From contig CM082597.2 in the NCBI GenBank assembly GCA_040954595.2, positions 3,782,001-3,846,000 on the forward strand: 64,000 nucleotides of DNA, written 5' to 3'. The translations under genes were made by a program, and so were the position numbers. Below are positions 1 to 12,200 of the stretch, one piece after another. The DNA comes from Balanoglossus misakiensis (Eukaryota > Hemichordata). The notes beneath the pieces were generated by a model. The model saw only the letters and a list, made by a program, of their open reading frames with translations, searched no databases and was not told the origin of the DNA. Numbering within the stretch: the first letter of the stretch is position 1; every line of letters begins with the position of its first letter.

Positions 1-2170
1 AGAGAGCCCGAGGGGCAATTTCTATGCGCAGATAACACAAGTGTCGACGAGTCCAGAGATTTTTACTGTATCAGATTTTAATCCCGTGTAAGAAATTTCC
101 TTTTTTATTAATGAGCTCTTATTTGCGTCGGACATTACTGATTGTCTTCTATGTAGAAAAATGTAAGCTTATTGCTGGCTTGGGAATAAGAGACGCACAG
201 ACAAAAACACCATGTATTAACCCCTAACAATTTTACAGACGTGGTACTTCCGTCATGAACGTAACACCCGAACGACAGGTATTCTGTAAAAATTGAGAAA
301 CGACATTGATACATTCGAAATCCAGCGAACCGGAAGATAGCTTGAATGTAGTCTATTATTATAATTAAACCGGAAGTATTTTGCAACAGCAATTCTAGCA
401 TGACAGGTTATCGGCACGAGTTACCCGGCATATTGAGTGGCGCCACCCGTTGATTGAGACATTTTACACGGTGACAGCTTGTCACCGAATGCCCTTCTCT
501 AAATCAATGTATATGCCACCAGGTGGGCCAGGCATGTTTCGCAGATTTCGATCAATTTTCATCGGAATTCTGTTCTGGGTGTGCATTCTTGATTCGTCCG
601 TGTGGAAATGTTTAGCTGTCGTATTCGCGAAATGCGATGCGTCCTACATGTATACAGTATAAGGAATTTAGACACATATGAAAGCTGGAGATAATATTTG
701 TCCTGTATGTTAAATACGAACGCACATACAGGAAAATAGTGTCTATACCAGTTGGCGATATGGCATTGCGTCGCAAAACCACTGAAGCCGATGCGAGAGT
801 TTGAGAGGAGTGTTTATTGAGTTGTACGTGTGGTGAAGTCAAGGCATTTTCTGTACCTTTTGCCCTTTATGCGAATTAGACGTGTTCGAAGTGAATCTTT
901 TTCGCTAAAAACGTTTTTATATTCAAATCAAGTGCAGCCCTGGTGTTTCTCTGTCAGCAGGTGTATTAAGCTGTCGATGCTCTGATCCAATTACCCACTC
1001 CTAGATACATAAAGTTCAGTACAGACATAAACCAAAGTCCCTGCATGATTTGTTTTCAGCGCGGCCGTTTTATTTGAAAGCCCAACGACGCTCACATCTC
1101 CATTGTAAATTAAAACGACAAATTGCATGATTTACAAACCACGGTACTCATTTTCGATTTATTGTCATTAGGGTTAAAAGCAACATCTGGGTTTTATATT
1201 GAGAAATTGTTCGAATAGTGTTTTGATTCCAACCACGGATCTACTCCGGAAGCATAATAAGTAACGGACGACGGCAATCCCCAAGATCTTTCACGGGTGG
1301 ATTTTGACTTCATCCCCATGTCACTGGATTCTAAATCACCTGCTGTGGTTAATTTAATCCTCCTGACAGTCGTATTTATTTGCTGGGGATAACAGTGCGC
1401 GATTGGAAACGTGGATGGATCTGGCAGGAAGAGATCACCAGTTGTCTCATTTTTCTTGTGTGCGTTTTAGTACCATCTGACCAGTAGCCTAGTTATATAG
1501 CTCAAAGGCAGATTAAGTTGCTAGCGCGGATTTGCCTTTTAATTAATTACAAACTGCCCTCTCTGCTCGCACTGGCTTTTGATTTTGATAATAATCAATT
1601 TAGAGACTGTTTTGGAGGTTTACTTAGCAAGCGACGACAAGTTTTTCGATGCTTCGTAGCTGTGAGCAGCTGGGCTGGTCTGGCCCAGAGAATTAACAGA
1701 TTCGATTTGATAACATTGAACATAGTAAAACTCGAATATGAGCAATTCGTGGCTTCATAATTGTGTCCAATGCCTTGCTCCCAAACGCAGCAGTTGTCTC
1801 CATTTTCAGGCGTGGTCTCGAACGCCAAGATCTCGCCGTCGCTTGCCGCCTGATTGAATTAACAACCTTGATACCAATTTCACTAGAAGAATTTTTATTA
1901 TTAAAAGGAGTCAGGATAAATTGCGGTGATTACACTTGTCACAAAATTGATTTACAATCAAGCCTTCGTGGATACAATTCCAGGGGTTCTCGTCCTTCAG
2001 GGAGCTACGCGGTAAATGAAGGATTTGGTACTCGCGATATACATCAGCGCGATTATTTCTGTGGTCAGAGTTTAGTCGGGAATATTACTGTGTATAAACT
2101 ACACAGCCTATTCTAATCTTAATAATTCAGCAAATTTAATGTTCTTTTTTCTCGTCTGTTTCTGTTGCAG
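1..2170. other. Upstream region of the acetylcholine receptor gene, no gene recognised
   Basis: I see no recognisable coding exon here. Several short open frames exist but none resembles a known protein, and none gives a hydrophobic signal peptide ending in the phase the 2171 exon requires (one base carried over from the previous exon). The missing first exon of the receptor gene may lie here unrecognised or beyond the left edge. The segment is mixed-composition non-coding DNA without obvious tandem repeats. Confidence 0.5.
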
Positions 2171-5100
2171 GATGCATGTCATCGGAGTCCGCGCAGGCTT
2201 TGTTCGAATATCTGTTGATAAGCTACGACACCAGAATTCGGCCGGTGGAGAAGACCAACGCCACCTTGATTGTGAACTTGGGTCTCTCAATATCACAGCT
2301 GATTGATATTGTAAGTACAATGTAAATGTTGTAAAGTGATCACTGATTGGCCCTACCACAGTCATCTGTCATCATGCAAATTAAACGTTTAAGACATGAT
2401 CACTTAAGGCCTGGCGCCATCAATAGCAACGATGTCCGCATTCAGAAATTAGTTAATTGGCGAATATGTGGTTGTTGAATTATTCTTACAACAGATCCGT
2501 TACACGGATGGTCTTTGGTAATAATTAAATCGCTACAAACGAACAACGTGTAATTAATGATTGGTATGTTCGTCCATGTTCACTGCAAGATTATGGGCTA
2601 AACAGAACTGGTATCTTTCACAGGTGAACAATAAATAGAGATAAAATAGTCCCTGTTGAAAGCGTGTTAAAATAGCAAGTTCGAGCTGTTTTTAATACCC
2701 TTGATTATTAGAATTGAAACTCATAAAACATGCAGACATGCATCGCACGTATCAGTACAGAATGGCACAAACTAGTCGCTCTGGTATTTCATGGCTATAT
2801 ATGCAAATAAGGTAACACGGAACTACTTTCTGTCTGTAAACATTCGACGATATGAGCGCCAGGGCCGATTGTTTCGATCGACAAAACATGGCCGTTATAT
2901 CACATTTGGACATGCACATTATGTTATTAACTGTCGCCGGAAGAACACAAATAGTCGCCAATGTATGGGAATCTCCAAATTATTGAAAATTGCTCGCGTT
3001 CTTGAAGACTTGTCATATTCGGCTCGCCGATGCGGCATCGCGTCCTGCGTCAAACAGCTGGGAGAGGTCACCCCATGACCTCATTCTGCATAACAATAGA
3101 TGCCTAATTTGGCCAATCAACGATGGTCTCATGATTGCGTCATGCTGAAAATAATTTCAGTAGGGCACAGATCACTATGGAGCTTGCATTTGTGGTGAAG
3201 TGTCACGGACGTGTGTCTTGAATTTGCATGGCCAGCTCATACCTGTTTCAGTATGGACAGGACTACCATGTGTCCGTTGAAGAAAGTCGATATGATAGGG
3301 AAATACCGATGCGATTACTGCTTGAAATCAAGTTTGGGCCGCGAGAAATTAACCGCTCACCGTGAAGAGTGATGACAAGAATTTCATCCGGTCAAATACG
3401 CCATTTAAATTTGATCGGTGCATTAGACCACCGCACATTTGAGAATTTCAGCAGCTGACTGCAAACTCATCCATGAATAGAGCAAGAATGATTACATTAT
3501 TACGAACTCAGGCCCAGTATATCATTTCAGACTCTAAATCAAGTGTTAAAAGGTATATACACTTGGGAATTTATGACCACTTATGTTGAAATGGTTTTTA
3601 GTGACCGACATGCAGCTTTTTTAGACTTTAATATTTTAACTCACCGATGATGGATCACATGGCTATTTATAAATGCGGTCGGCCTCGGGCTCTGGGAAAT
3701 AATTCTTGCATACATTCATGCACGTTTGTCCTCTGAGTTTTAACCAGTACTGTTAGATATATGACAAAATATTAACACGTGAGAAGGGCGTATTCAAACT
3801 TAATGCTGCGTGAATTATGTTTTAATGCAACTAGGGAACAAGGTCGCTAGAATAATAAATGATGGTCCGGAGACAAACTCTCGGTTTGAGTATTTAAACA
3901 CTTCAATAAAAAAGAACAATCGCGCTAGGTCAGACTTTTAAACTAAACACTAAACTATAATGGCTGCTCAATCCGACACGTACGTTGCTGTGAAACACTT
4001 AGTGTTATTACTAAGACTTTGATAATACACTAAAGCTGGACTCATTTTAGGTTATTGGTGTCAGCGTGTGGTGCTGTCAATCATGTCCTTGGCGTGTTGC
4101 GTTCGTCGCCAGCTGTCAGTCAAGAATCAAAACGTCCTACGAACGATTGAGGGCGAGGAAATTAAGAGGGTTGTGATAGAACTGCCACTGTAACATATAG
4201 CCAGATCGTTTTGAATTTAGTCAAGAGTCACATACTTATTATATGCAAGTAAATAATATTTTATACTTATGCTTATTATTTGTATGATTTGTTTTACAGG
4301 ATGAAACGAATCAAGTAATGATCAGCAGCGTCTGGCTCAGACAAGTAAGTATAAGGCGCCTGTACAGTTTATCCACATTACATTACACTGTAGTTGAATA
4401 CATTATATTATATCACACTACAAATACAGACATTTGTGTTAATTATTAAATGTACATGTACTATAAGATTCATGTTTGATCATGACCCACAAAAACGGCA
4501 TTAATGGTATACTGAGAATAAAAATAAGCTTTCTTTCAACATATACTCTTTATCCACGAAGTCAACGCGGTATGGTAAAGACAGAGAAGTAACAGACGAG
4601 AAATAACACGCAAACCCACGCGCAAAACAACACCCACGCACAAAGTAGTGCAAAAAGTGGTTCCAGGGGGTGGCCAAACATCCTAAAACCCTGAAGGCCT
4701 TGACTTTACCGCTGGACTAAACAACCATCTTAGCTCGCGATTGCACAGGTTAACCGGCGGAATGCAATTTCTCTCTTTGGCCTTGCCTAAAAACCTCTAT
4801 AACTTTTAAACCATATTAGATGTCTATTGACTTTAGCCCGGGGCAAAGTTGGCATTTCTTCTCTTCATAAACAATCAAAACAGTTGTCCTTGATAATTTA
4901 AACTCAATCCGGCATCTGACTCTAACCATGATAACCAATTTGTCTCTACTTTATCTGTGTATTTGAATTTCACAAAACTAAGGACATGAATTAGATTTTT
5001 AAAAGGAATCTGCCGTCAGGCTGTAAACTTATATACCGCCAAATCAAATAGTTTCCCCCTTATCAAGAAACGGGTCCGGCGATTCTTATTAGTCCATTGG

Positions 5101-7601
5101 TATTTAGGGGTGCAAAGTGACATTGAACTTAGTCACAGGAAACGGCCATTTCGGCGTGGGAGTTTGACTGTGTCAGGGCTATGCCTCCGAACGCTGGTGA
5201 CGTCATGGGTGAACGACACGGATCGCGTCGCAGTGAACTACATTGCCGGCGTGGCTGCATGTATCGACAGGGATTGTTGATCTAGAACGTGCAGAAAACA
5301 AGTAACAATGCGGTTTTATGAACTTGGTATCACAGCATAGCCAGAATTCCTCTCGGTTTCAGCTGTTGCTGTCCAAATCATGCCCGCGTATTCTTTGGGT
5401 CGTCTTCTCCGTCGATGATAAATACTCGTTCACAGAATAGTTCTAGGATTACAAGACTTGTTCTGAAGTGGCGAACAAAATAATTTATTTTTGGTCCGTT
5501 AATTGATTTGCCTGGTGGTGCGTTCGAGAACCAGGACTGTCGCGATGGGCAGGACGAAGGCGGTCAGAAACAATGCTTTTGGAATAGCGCCCCCAACGTA
5601 ACTGACGTGACGACGAAGACATTTCATGAGCCATGTGGCACAGTAAAATGCAATGAAATATGTGCAAAATAATATAATATAAGTTAAGATTTTAACAAAC
5701 ATCATTTCATACTGACATATAGTGATTCAAGGGACATGTTCCAATATGTAATCAATGCATATGTATTTCTGTACCACTTAGGCTTGGAATGACTATCGAC
5801 TTCGCTGGGATCCGAAGCAGTTTGATGGTATCAAGATGTTAAACATACCGATTGGGTCGCTATGGAGACCAGACATAACTCTTTATAACACGTGAGTTTA
5901 TTCGCTTTTTTATCATTATGTCCTTGAAACACTTGTTTCATCCCAGGGGGTGATTGAAATTTCATGCAATAATGCATGAAACATAAACATTTATTGAAGT
6001 TTTGTCTTTAATGTTTATGTATCTTCAGCGCTGATGGAGAGTATGACGTCTTAGTCCCGAACAGCGCCGTTGTCCTGTACGATGGTACTGTCAAATGGTC
6101 TCCTCCAGCAGTCTATAACTCAGTGTGTAGGATAGGAAGCCGAGATTTCCCCTTCGACGAGCAGAAGTGCATCATGAAGTTCGGGTCTTGGACTTACAAC
6201 GCGGATTTCTTGGATTTGGAGCCGATGTACTACCAGGTCGACCAGGCGGACTACTGGGAGAATGGCGAGTGGGCGATCGTGGAGACCCCGGTCACTAAGA
6301 ACGTCATCCGCTACGACTGCTGTTCCGACAAATACGTCGACATCACCTTCACTTTCATACTGCACCGCAACCCGCTGTTTTACATAATCACGTTGGTGGT
6401 CCCGTGCCTGCTGATCTCGTTCTCCACGTTACTTGTGTTCTACCTGCCGACCGACGCGCAGGAGAGGATCACCCTCAGTATATCCATCCTTATCGCCGTG
6501 ACCGTGTTCCTGCTGCTCATACCGGCGCTGGTGCCGCCAACCTCCGACGACGTCCCGCTCGTGGGACGCTACATCCTGTTCACCTTCTTCATGAGTACAT
6601 TCTCAATTCTCGGGACTGTTCTCGTGATCCACGTGCATTACCGCACGGCCGACACCCACGTGATGCCCAACTGGGTGCGCACTATCTTCATTATTTACCT
6701 GCCGCGCATCATGAGGCTGGAGCGCCCCTCCAGCAAGGAGGACTACGAACATCACCTGAGGGACAGGCGACGGTCGAATCTGAGGAAAGGCTACAGCCCG
6801 AGCGGCAGCAGCCAAATCTGGACGAACTACTCCACCAGTGGTAAGATTTACCACACTAAGAAACTGAGTAAGCAGGCCGCCAGGTTTGTCATTGAAGCTG
6901 TGAGTCCCTCTCTTCTGGAGGAGATCGAAGGGCGGGAAAGGGGTGAGGATGAAACGTCCAGTTTCTGCTCGTCTGCAGCGCAGGCCCCAGCCACCCTGAG
7001 TCAAGCCCAGTTGCGGGTAATAGACTGTATTCATTTCATTGTGAATCATCTGAAGAAAGAAGATGCAGAAGATCAGGTAAGACGTTAGATCCATGTTTTT
7101 TGAGGCTGTGCTGTACCCTCTGAGATGATTTCCAGTCATTCTTTTTCGCCATATAAAGAGACTGGCGGCCATTTTGAATTTCAAATATGAGACTATTTCG
7201 CTCTCTTCCCTTCAAACTTTTGCACGGTGACCACAGTTTAATGAGAGAATGATATAATATTGTCGAGAGTAAAATATGAGAAAAAGTTTAAGACATTGAT
7301 TTTTGAAGTGCATACTATTAGCATGTAATTTGGTTACTGTTAAACTGCTATATTTTACAGTAATAATAATCTGTATATCTCTGGTCATATATTTCCGTAG
7401 ATATCCGATGACTGGAAGTTCGTCGCCATGGTATTGGATCGGGTGTTGCTATGGGCTTTCTTCCTTCTCAACGTGATTATGACAGCTATCACATTCTATG
7501 GGCCCACTGTCTTCTGGGAAGACGAGTCTCACCATATCCGACCCGTCATCGAGAGGCCCATCATCCAAAGCACGGTTGATTACAGAGGCATGTTTTCATA
7601 A
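2171..7601 (+). CDS. Nicotinic acetylcholine receptor alpha-type subunit, 5' incomplete (5 exons)
   Basis: This encodes a pentameric ligand-gated cation channel subunit of the plasma membrane. Exons that join in phase are 2171-2310, 4300-4344, 5782-5891, 6029-7076 and 7401-7601 (stop TAA 7599-7601). They give about 515 residues without the signal peptide. In order: an N-terminal helix segment ending SQLIDI; DETNQV...WLRQ; a WRPDITLYN loop A; a Cys-loop with exactly 13 residues between cysteines (codons 6126-6128 and 6168-6170); a loop B tryptophan (GSWTYNADF); and a loop C vicinal pair YDCC (6312-6323), which marks an alpha, agonist-binding subunit. M1, M2 and M3 and most of the long cytoplasmic loop lie in the 1048-bp exon, and M4 is in the last exon. 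The THVMPNWVR after M3 resembles muscle/neuronal alpha subunits rather than alpha7. M2 has Ile at 9' and Ala at 20', which is unusual. The signal-peptide exon was not found. The exact paralogue cannot be assigned. Confidence 0.93.
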
Positions 7602-9097
7602 ATTCAAACTGACCAATGAGACTTCTCTAAACATAGACGTGGACCAATCGCACAGCCCGGCGCCCATGCACGCCACTTGCACATACACCCTGGAGTCTGG
7701 CAGTGACGTGTTGTGTAAGTCATCCTGTAAATATACATATTCTTATTTGAACATGAGCGACGACAGGTCAGACGATCACCTGTCTCAGATGTGGCAATTG
7801 TCTGAGAAGGGAAATAAGTGTAACAGTCATGGACTGTGTAGATAAACAATTAAATATATACTTACCAGGAAGGTGTCGTGCGAATGTATCACTCAGCATT
7901 GATACCCGAGATATCTTGGACACCTATGTGACAAAAATTCAAATGTATGGCACAGATATTTGTTCATTTAACCGTTATATATTGTTACTTACTGGGGTAT
8001 CTTCGACGCGTGACCTCACTCGACCCCTGCTGTCCTTAGCAATTCCAGACAATGCTCTGGCATTTATTACATTTTCGCTCATTTCTCTCAATTGTCGCAT
8101 CTGACAAGAATGTGTCGTCTGTCTTGAAAGGAACTGACAAGACGGGGCATATGTTCAAGTTATTTTTGCGTGTTTCTGAATATGGATGACTCAGAAATGA
8201 TTAATTTAGTGAACCCATACAGTGAGGGCGTTCTTCAGCACAAATTATGATCATGCAGGCGGCAGTTTTCATCAAGCCATATCAACTTCTATGCGTGTAC
8301 TTTTGGTACTGAATGATGCTTTACCTCACGAAGGGACAACACACGTACATGTATACATAACAATCTCCATTTTATCAGTTTAATCGTAATCATTCAAAGA
8401 TTTGGGGATAAACAAAAACACATAAGTACGTTTCTCCCTGATCACATATGGATTGGTGTATCAACAACATCTATGCATTTATCAATTATTAGACTTGGAA
8501 GGGGACATTAGCGGCGATAGTTCATTGGCTGTAATATATTGGCTAACTTTCAATTCTTATTCAGAATGAGAAATAAAACGTAAAAACACCGACCAACCCT
8601 TTTTCGGAGGGCTAACCTGTTTGACTTAAAATTTCACTTTATAAGAAAAAAATAACGAGTTTATACGTGTTTTGAAGCTTGATTCGCTCAAACAAATATT
8701 TGAGTTATGTGTTTACAAATATTTAATTCATGTCAGCAACCATGTCATTCACAAATGAATTTTTCATACTAATTGTGCTGGTAAAATGGCTAATCATGAA
8801 TGATGATGTTCAATCTAATGTAATATTGTTATAAATTATCTTTTATATAATTATTGATATTTTATTTGTATTATATGAATTATCAAAATGTGGATTATTT
8901 TTTGCTCCGTTTATTTTTGTTGCTAATTCAAATCATGTCTAATGGTAATTTTGCACATGTGAATAAACGTTCGATTCTTTTACTCATGTTTCCGCTGTTT
9001 GATGTGTCTGGGTGTGAGATTGAAGGTGATGACAAGAATAATTCTTTCATCAATACGCAAGTTCACTTCATAGTGTGAGAATCGTACATCCCTGAGA
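7602..9097. other. Receptor 3' UTR and AT-rich intergenic DNA
   Basis: No further gene is visible between the receptor stop codon and the satellite. The first part is presumably 3' UTR. From about 8640 the sequence becomes strongly AT-rich. The 91-codon frame at 7829-8104 and the 74-codon frame at 8854-9078 have no recognisable similarity and look random. Confidence 0.55.
8572..8577 (+). terminator. Candidate polyadenylation signal AATAAA of the receptor gene
   Basis: A canonical AATAAA lies about 970 bp after the receptor stop codon and before the satellite. It is a plausible but untested 3' end. Confidence 0.3.
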
Positions 9098-9270
9098 TGG
9101 ACCAATTCTTGACTTTCTGAATTTAGATATTTTTTGGGCGTTTTTGAACATTTTTCATGGGTTATACATCATGATTTTTGTCGAAAAATGACCAATTTTC
9201 GATTTGCCGAATTTTGATTTTTCGGGCCTTTTTGAACATTTTTCATGGGTTATACATCATGATTTTTTTC
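9098..9270. repeat. Diverged satellite monomers, inverted, left flank
   Basis: Roughly two diverged monomers related to the 88-bp satellite but in the opposite orientation to the core. The motif CATTTTTCATGGGTTATACA occurs twice, 88 bp apart; its reverse complement corresponds to the core's TAACCCATGAAAAATG with substitutions. The outermost copy has the variant GACTTTCTGAATTT, nearly the same as the outermost copy on the right flank. Confidence 0.85.
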
Positions 9271-12200
9271 GAAAATGTTCAAAACGGCCGAAAATCTCGA
9301 AATTCGGCAACTCGAAAATTCGTGTTTTTTCGACAAAAACCATGATGGTTAACCCATGAAAAATTTTCAAAACGGCCGAAAATCTCGAAATTCGGCAACT
9401 CGAAAATTCGCGGTTTTTCGACAAAAACCATGATGGTTACCCCATGAAAAATGTTCAAAACGGCCGAAAATCTCGAAATTCGGCAACTCGAAAATTCGCG
9501 GTTTTTCGACAAAAACCATGATGGTTAACCCATGAAAAATGTTCAAAACGGCCGAAAATCTCGAAATTCGGCAACTCGAAAATTCGCGGTTTTTCGACAA
9601 AAACCATGATGGTTAACCCATGAAAAATGTTCAAAACGGCCGAAAATCTCGAAATCCGGCAACTCGAAAATTCGTGGTTTTTCGACAAAAACCATGATGG
9701 TTAACCCATGAAAAATGTTGAAAAAGGCCGAAAATCTCGAAATCCGGCAACTCGAAAATTCGCGGTTTTTCGACAAAAACCATGATGGTTAACCCATGAA
9801 AAATGTTGAAAAAGGCCGAAAATCTCGAAATCCGGCAACTCGAAAATTCGTGGTTTTTCGACAAAAACCATGATGGTTAACCCATGAAAAATGTTCAAAA
9901 CGGCCGAAAATCTCGAAATTCGGCAACTCGAAAATTCGCGGTTTTTCGACAAAAACCATGATGGTTAACCCATGAAAAATGTTCAAAACGGCCGAAAATC
10001 TCGAAATCCGGCAACTCGAAAATTCGTGGTTTTTCGACAAAAACCATGATGGTTAACCCATGAAAAATGTTCAAAAAGGCCGAAAATCTCGAAATCCGGC
10101 AACTCGAAAATTCGTGGTTTTTCGACAAAAACCATGATGGTTAACCCATGAAAAATGTTCAAAAAGGCCGAAAATCTCGAAATCCGGCAACTCGAAAATT
10201 CGTGGTTTTTCGACAAAAACCATGATGGTTAACCCATGAAAAATGTTGAAAAAGGCCGAAAATCTCGAAATCCGGCAACTCGAAAATTCGTGGTTTTTCG
10301 ACAAAAACCATGATGGTTAACCCATGAAAAATGTTGAAAAAGGCCGAAAATCTCGAAATCCGGCAACTCGAAAATTCGTGGTTTTTCGACAAAAACCATG
10401 ATGGTTAACCCATGAAAAATGTTGAAAAAGGCCGAAAATCTCGAAATCCGGCAACTCGAAAATTCGTGATTTTTCGACAAAAACCATGATGGTTAACCCA
10501 TGAAAAATGTCGAAAAAGGCCGAAAATCTCGAAATCTGGCAACTCGAAAATTCGTGGTTTTTCGACAAAAACCATGATGGTTAACCCATGAAAAATGTTC
10601 AAAACGGCCGAAAATCTCGAAATCCGGCAACTCGAAAATTCGTGGTTTTTCGACAAAAACCATGATGGTTAACCCATGAAAAATGTTCAAAACGGCCGAA
10701 AATCTCGAAATTCGGCAACTCGAAAATTCGCGGTTTTTCGACAAAAACCATGATGGTTAACCCATGAAAAATGTTCAAAACGGCCGAAAATCTCGAAATC
10801 CGGCAACTCGAAAATTCGTGGTTTTTCGACAAAAACCATGATGGTTAACCCATGAAAAATGTTGAAAAAGGCCGAAAATCTGGAAATCCGGCAACTCGAA
10901 AATTCGTGGTTTTTCGACAAAAACCATGATGGTTAACCCATGAAAAATGTTCAAAACGGCCGAAAATCTCGAAATTCGGCAACTCGAAAATTCGCGTTTT
11001 TTCGACAAAAACCATGATGGTTAACCCATGAAAAATGTTCAAAACGGCCGAAAATCTCGAAATCCGGCAACTCGAAAATTCGTGGTTTTTCGACAAAAAC
11101 CATGATGGTTAATCCATGAAAAATGTTCAAAAAGGCCGAAAATCTCGAAATCCGGCAACTCGAAAATTCGTGGTTTTTCGACAAAACCATGATGGTTAAC
11201 CCATGAAAAATGTCGAAAAAGGCCGAAAATCTCGAAATCCGGCAACTCGAAAATTCGTGATTTTTCGACAAAAACCATGATGGTTAACCCATGAAAAATG
11301 TTAAAAAAGGCCGAAAATCTCGAAATCCGGCAACTCGAAAATTCGCGGTTTTTCGACAAAAACCATGATGGTTAACCCAGGAAAAATGTTCAAAACGGCC
11401 GAAAATCTCGAAATCCGGCAACTCGAAAATTCGTGGTTTTTCGACAAAAACCATGATGGTTAACCCATGAAAAATGTTGAAAAAGGCCGAAAATCTTGAA
11501 ATCCGGCAACTCGAAAATTCGTGGTTTTTCGAAAAAAACCATGATGGTTAACACATGAAAAATGTTCAAAACGGCCGAAAATCTCGAAATTCGGCAACTC
11601 GAAAATTCGCGGTTTTTCGACAAAAACCATGATGGTTAACCCATGAAAAATGTTCAAAACGGCCGAAAATCTCGAAATCCGGCAACTCGAAAATTCGTGG
11701 TTTTTCGACAAAAACCATGATGGTTAACCCATGAAAAATGTTCAAAAAGGCCGAAAATCTCGAAATCCGGCAACTCGAAAATTCGTGGTTTTTCGACAAA
11801 AACCATGATGGTTAACCCATGAAAAATGTTGAAAAAGGCCGAAAATCTCGAAATCCGGCAACTCGAAAATTCGTGGTTTTTCGACAAAAACCATGATGGT
11901 TAACCCATGAAAAATGTTCAAAACGGCCGAAAATCTCGAAATTCGGCAACTCGAAAATTCGCGGTTTTTCGACAAAAACCATGATGGTTAACCCATGAAA
12001 AATGTTCAAAACGGCCGAAAATCTCGAAATCCGGCAACTCGAAAATTCGTGGTTTTTCGACAAAAACCATGATGGTTAACCCATGAAAAATGTTGAAAAA
12101 GGCCGAAAATCTCGAAATCCGGCAACTCGAAAATTCGTGGTTTTTCGACAAAAACCATGATGGTTAACCCATGAAAAATGTTGAAAAAGGCCGAAAATCT

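Noticed and set aside
6603-7184. 193-codon minus-strand open frame over the receptor exon
   Set aside because: It is the antisense shadow of the GC-rich M3/cytoplasmic-loop coding sequence of the receptor.
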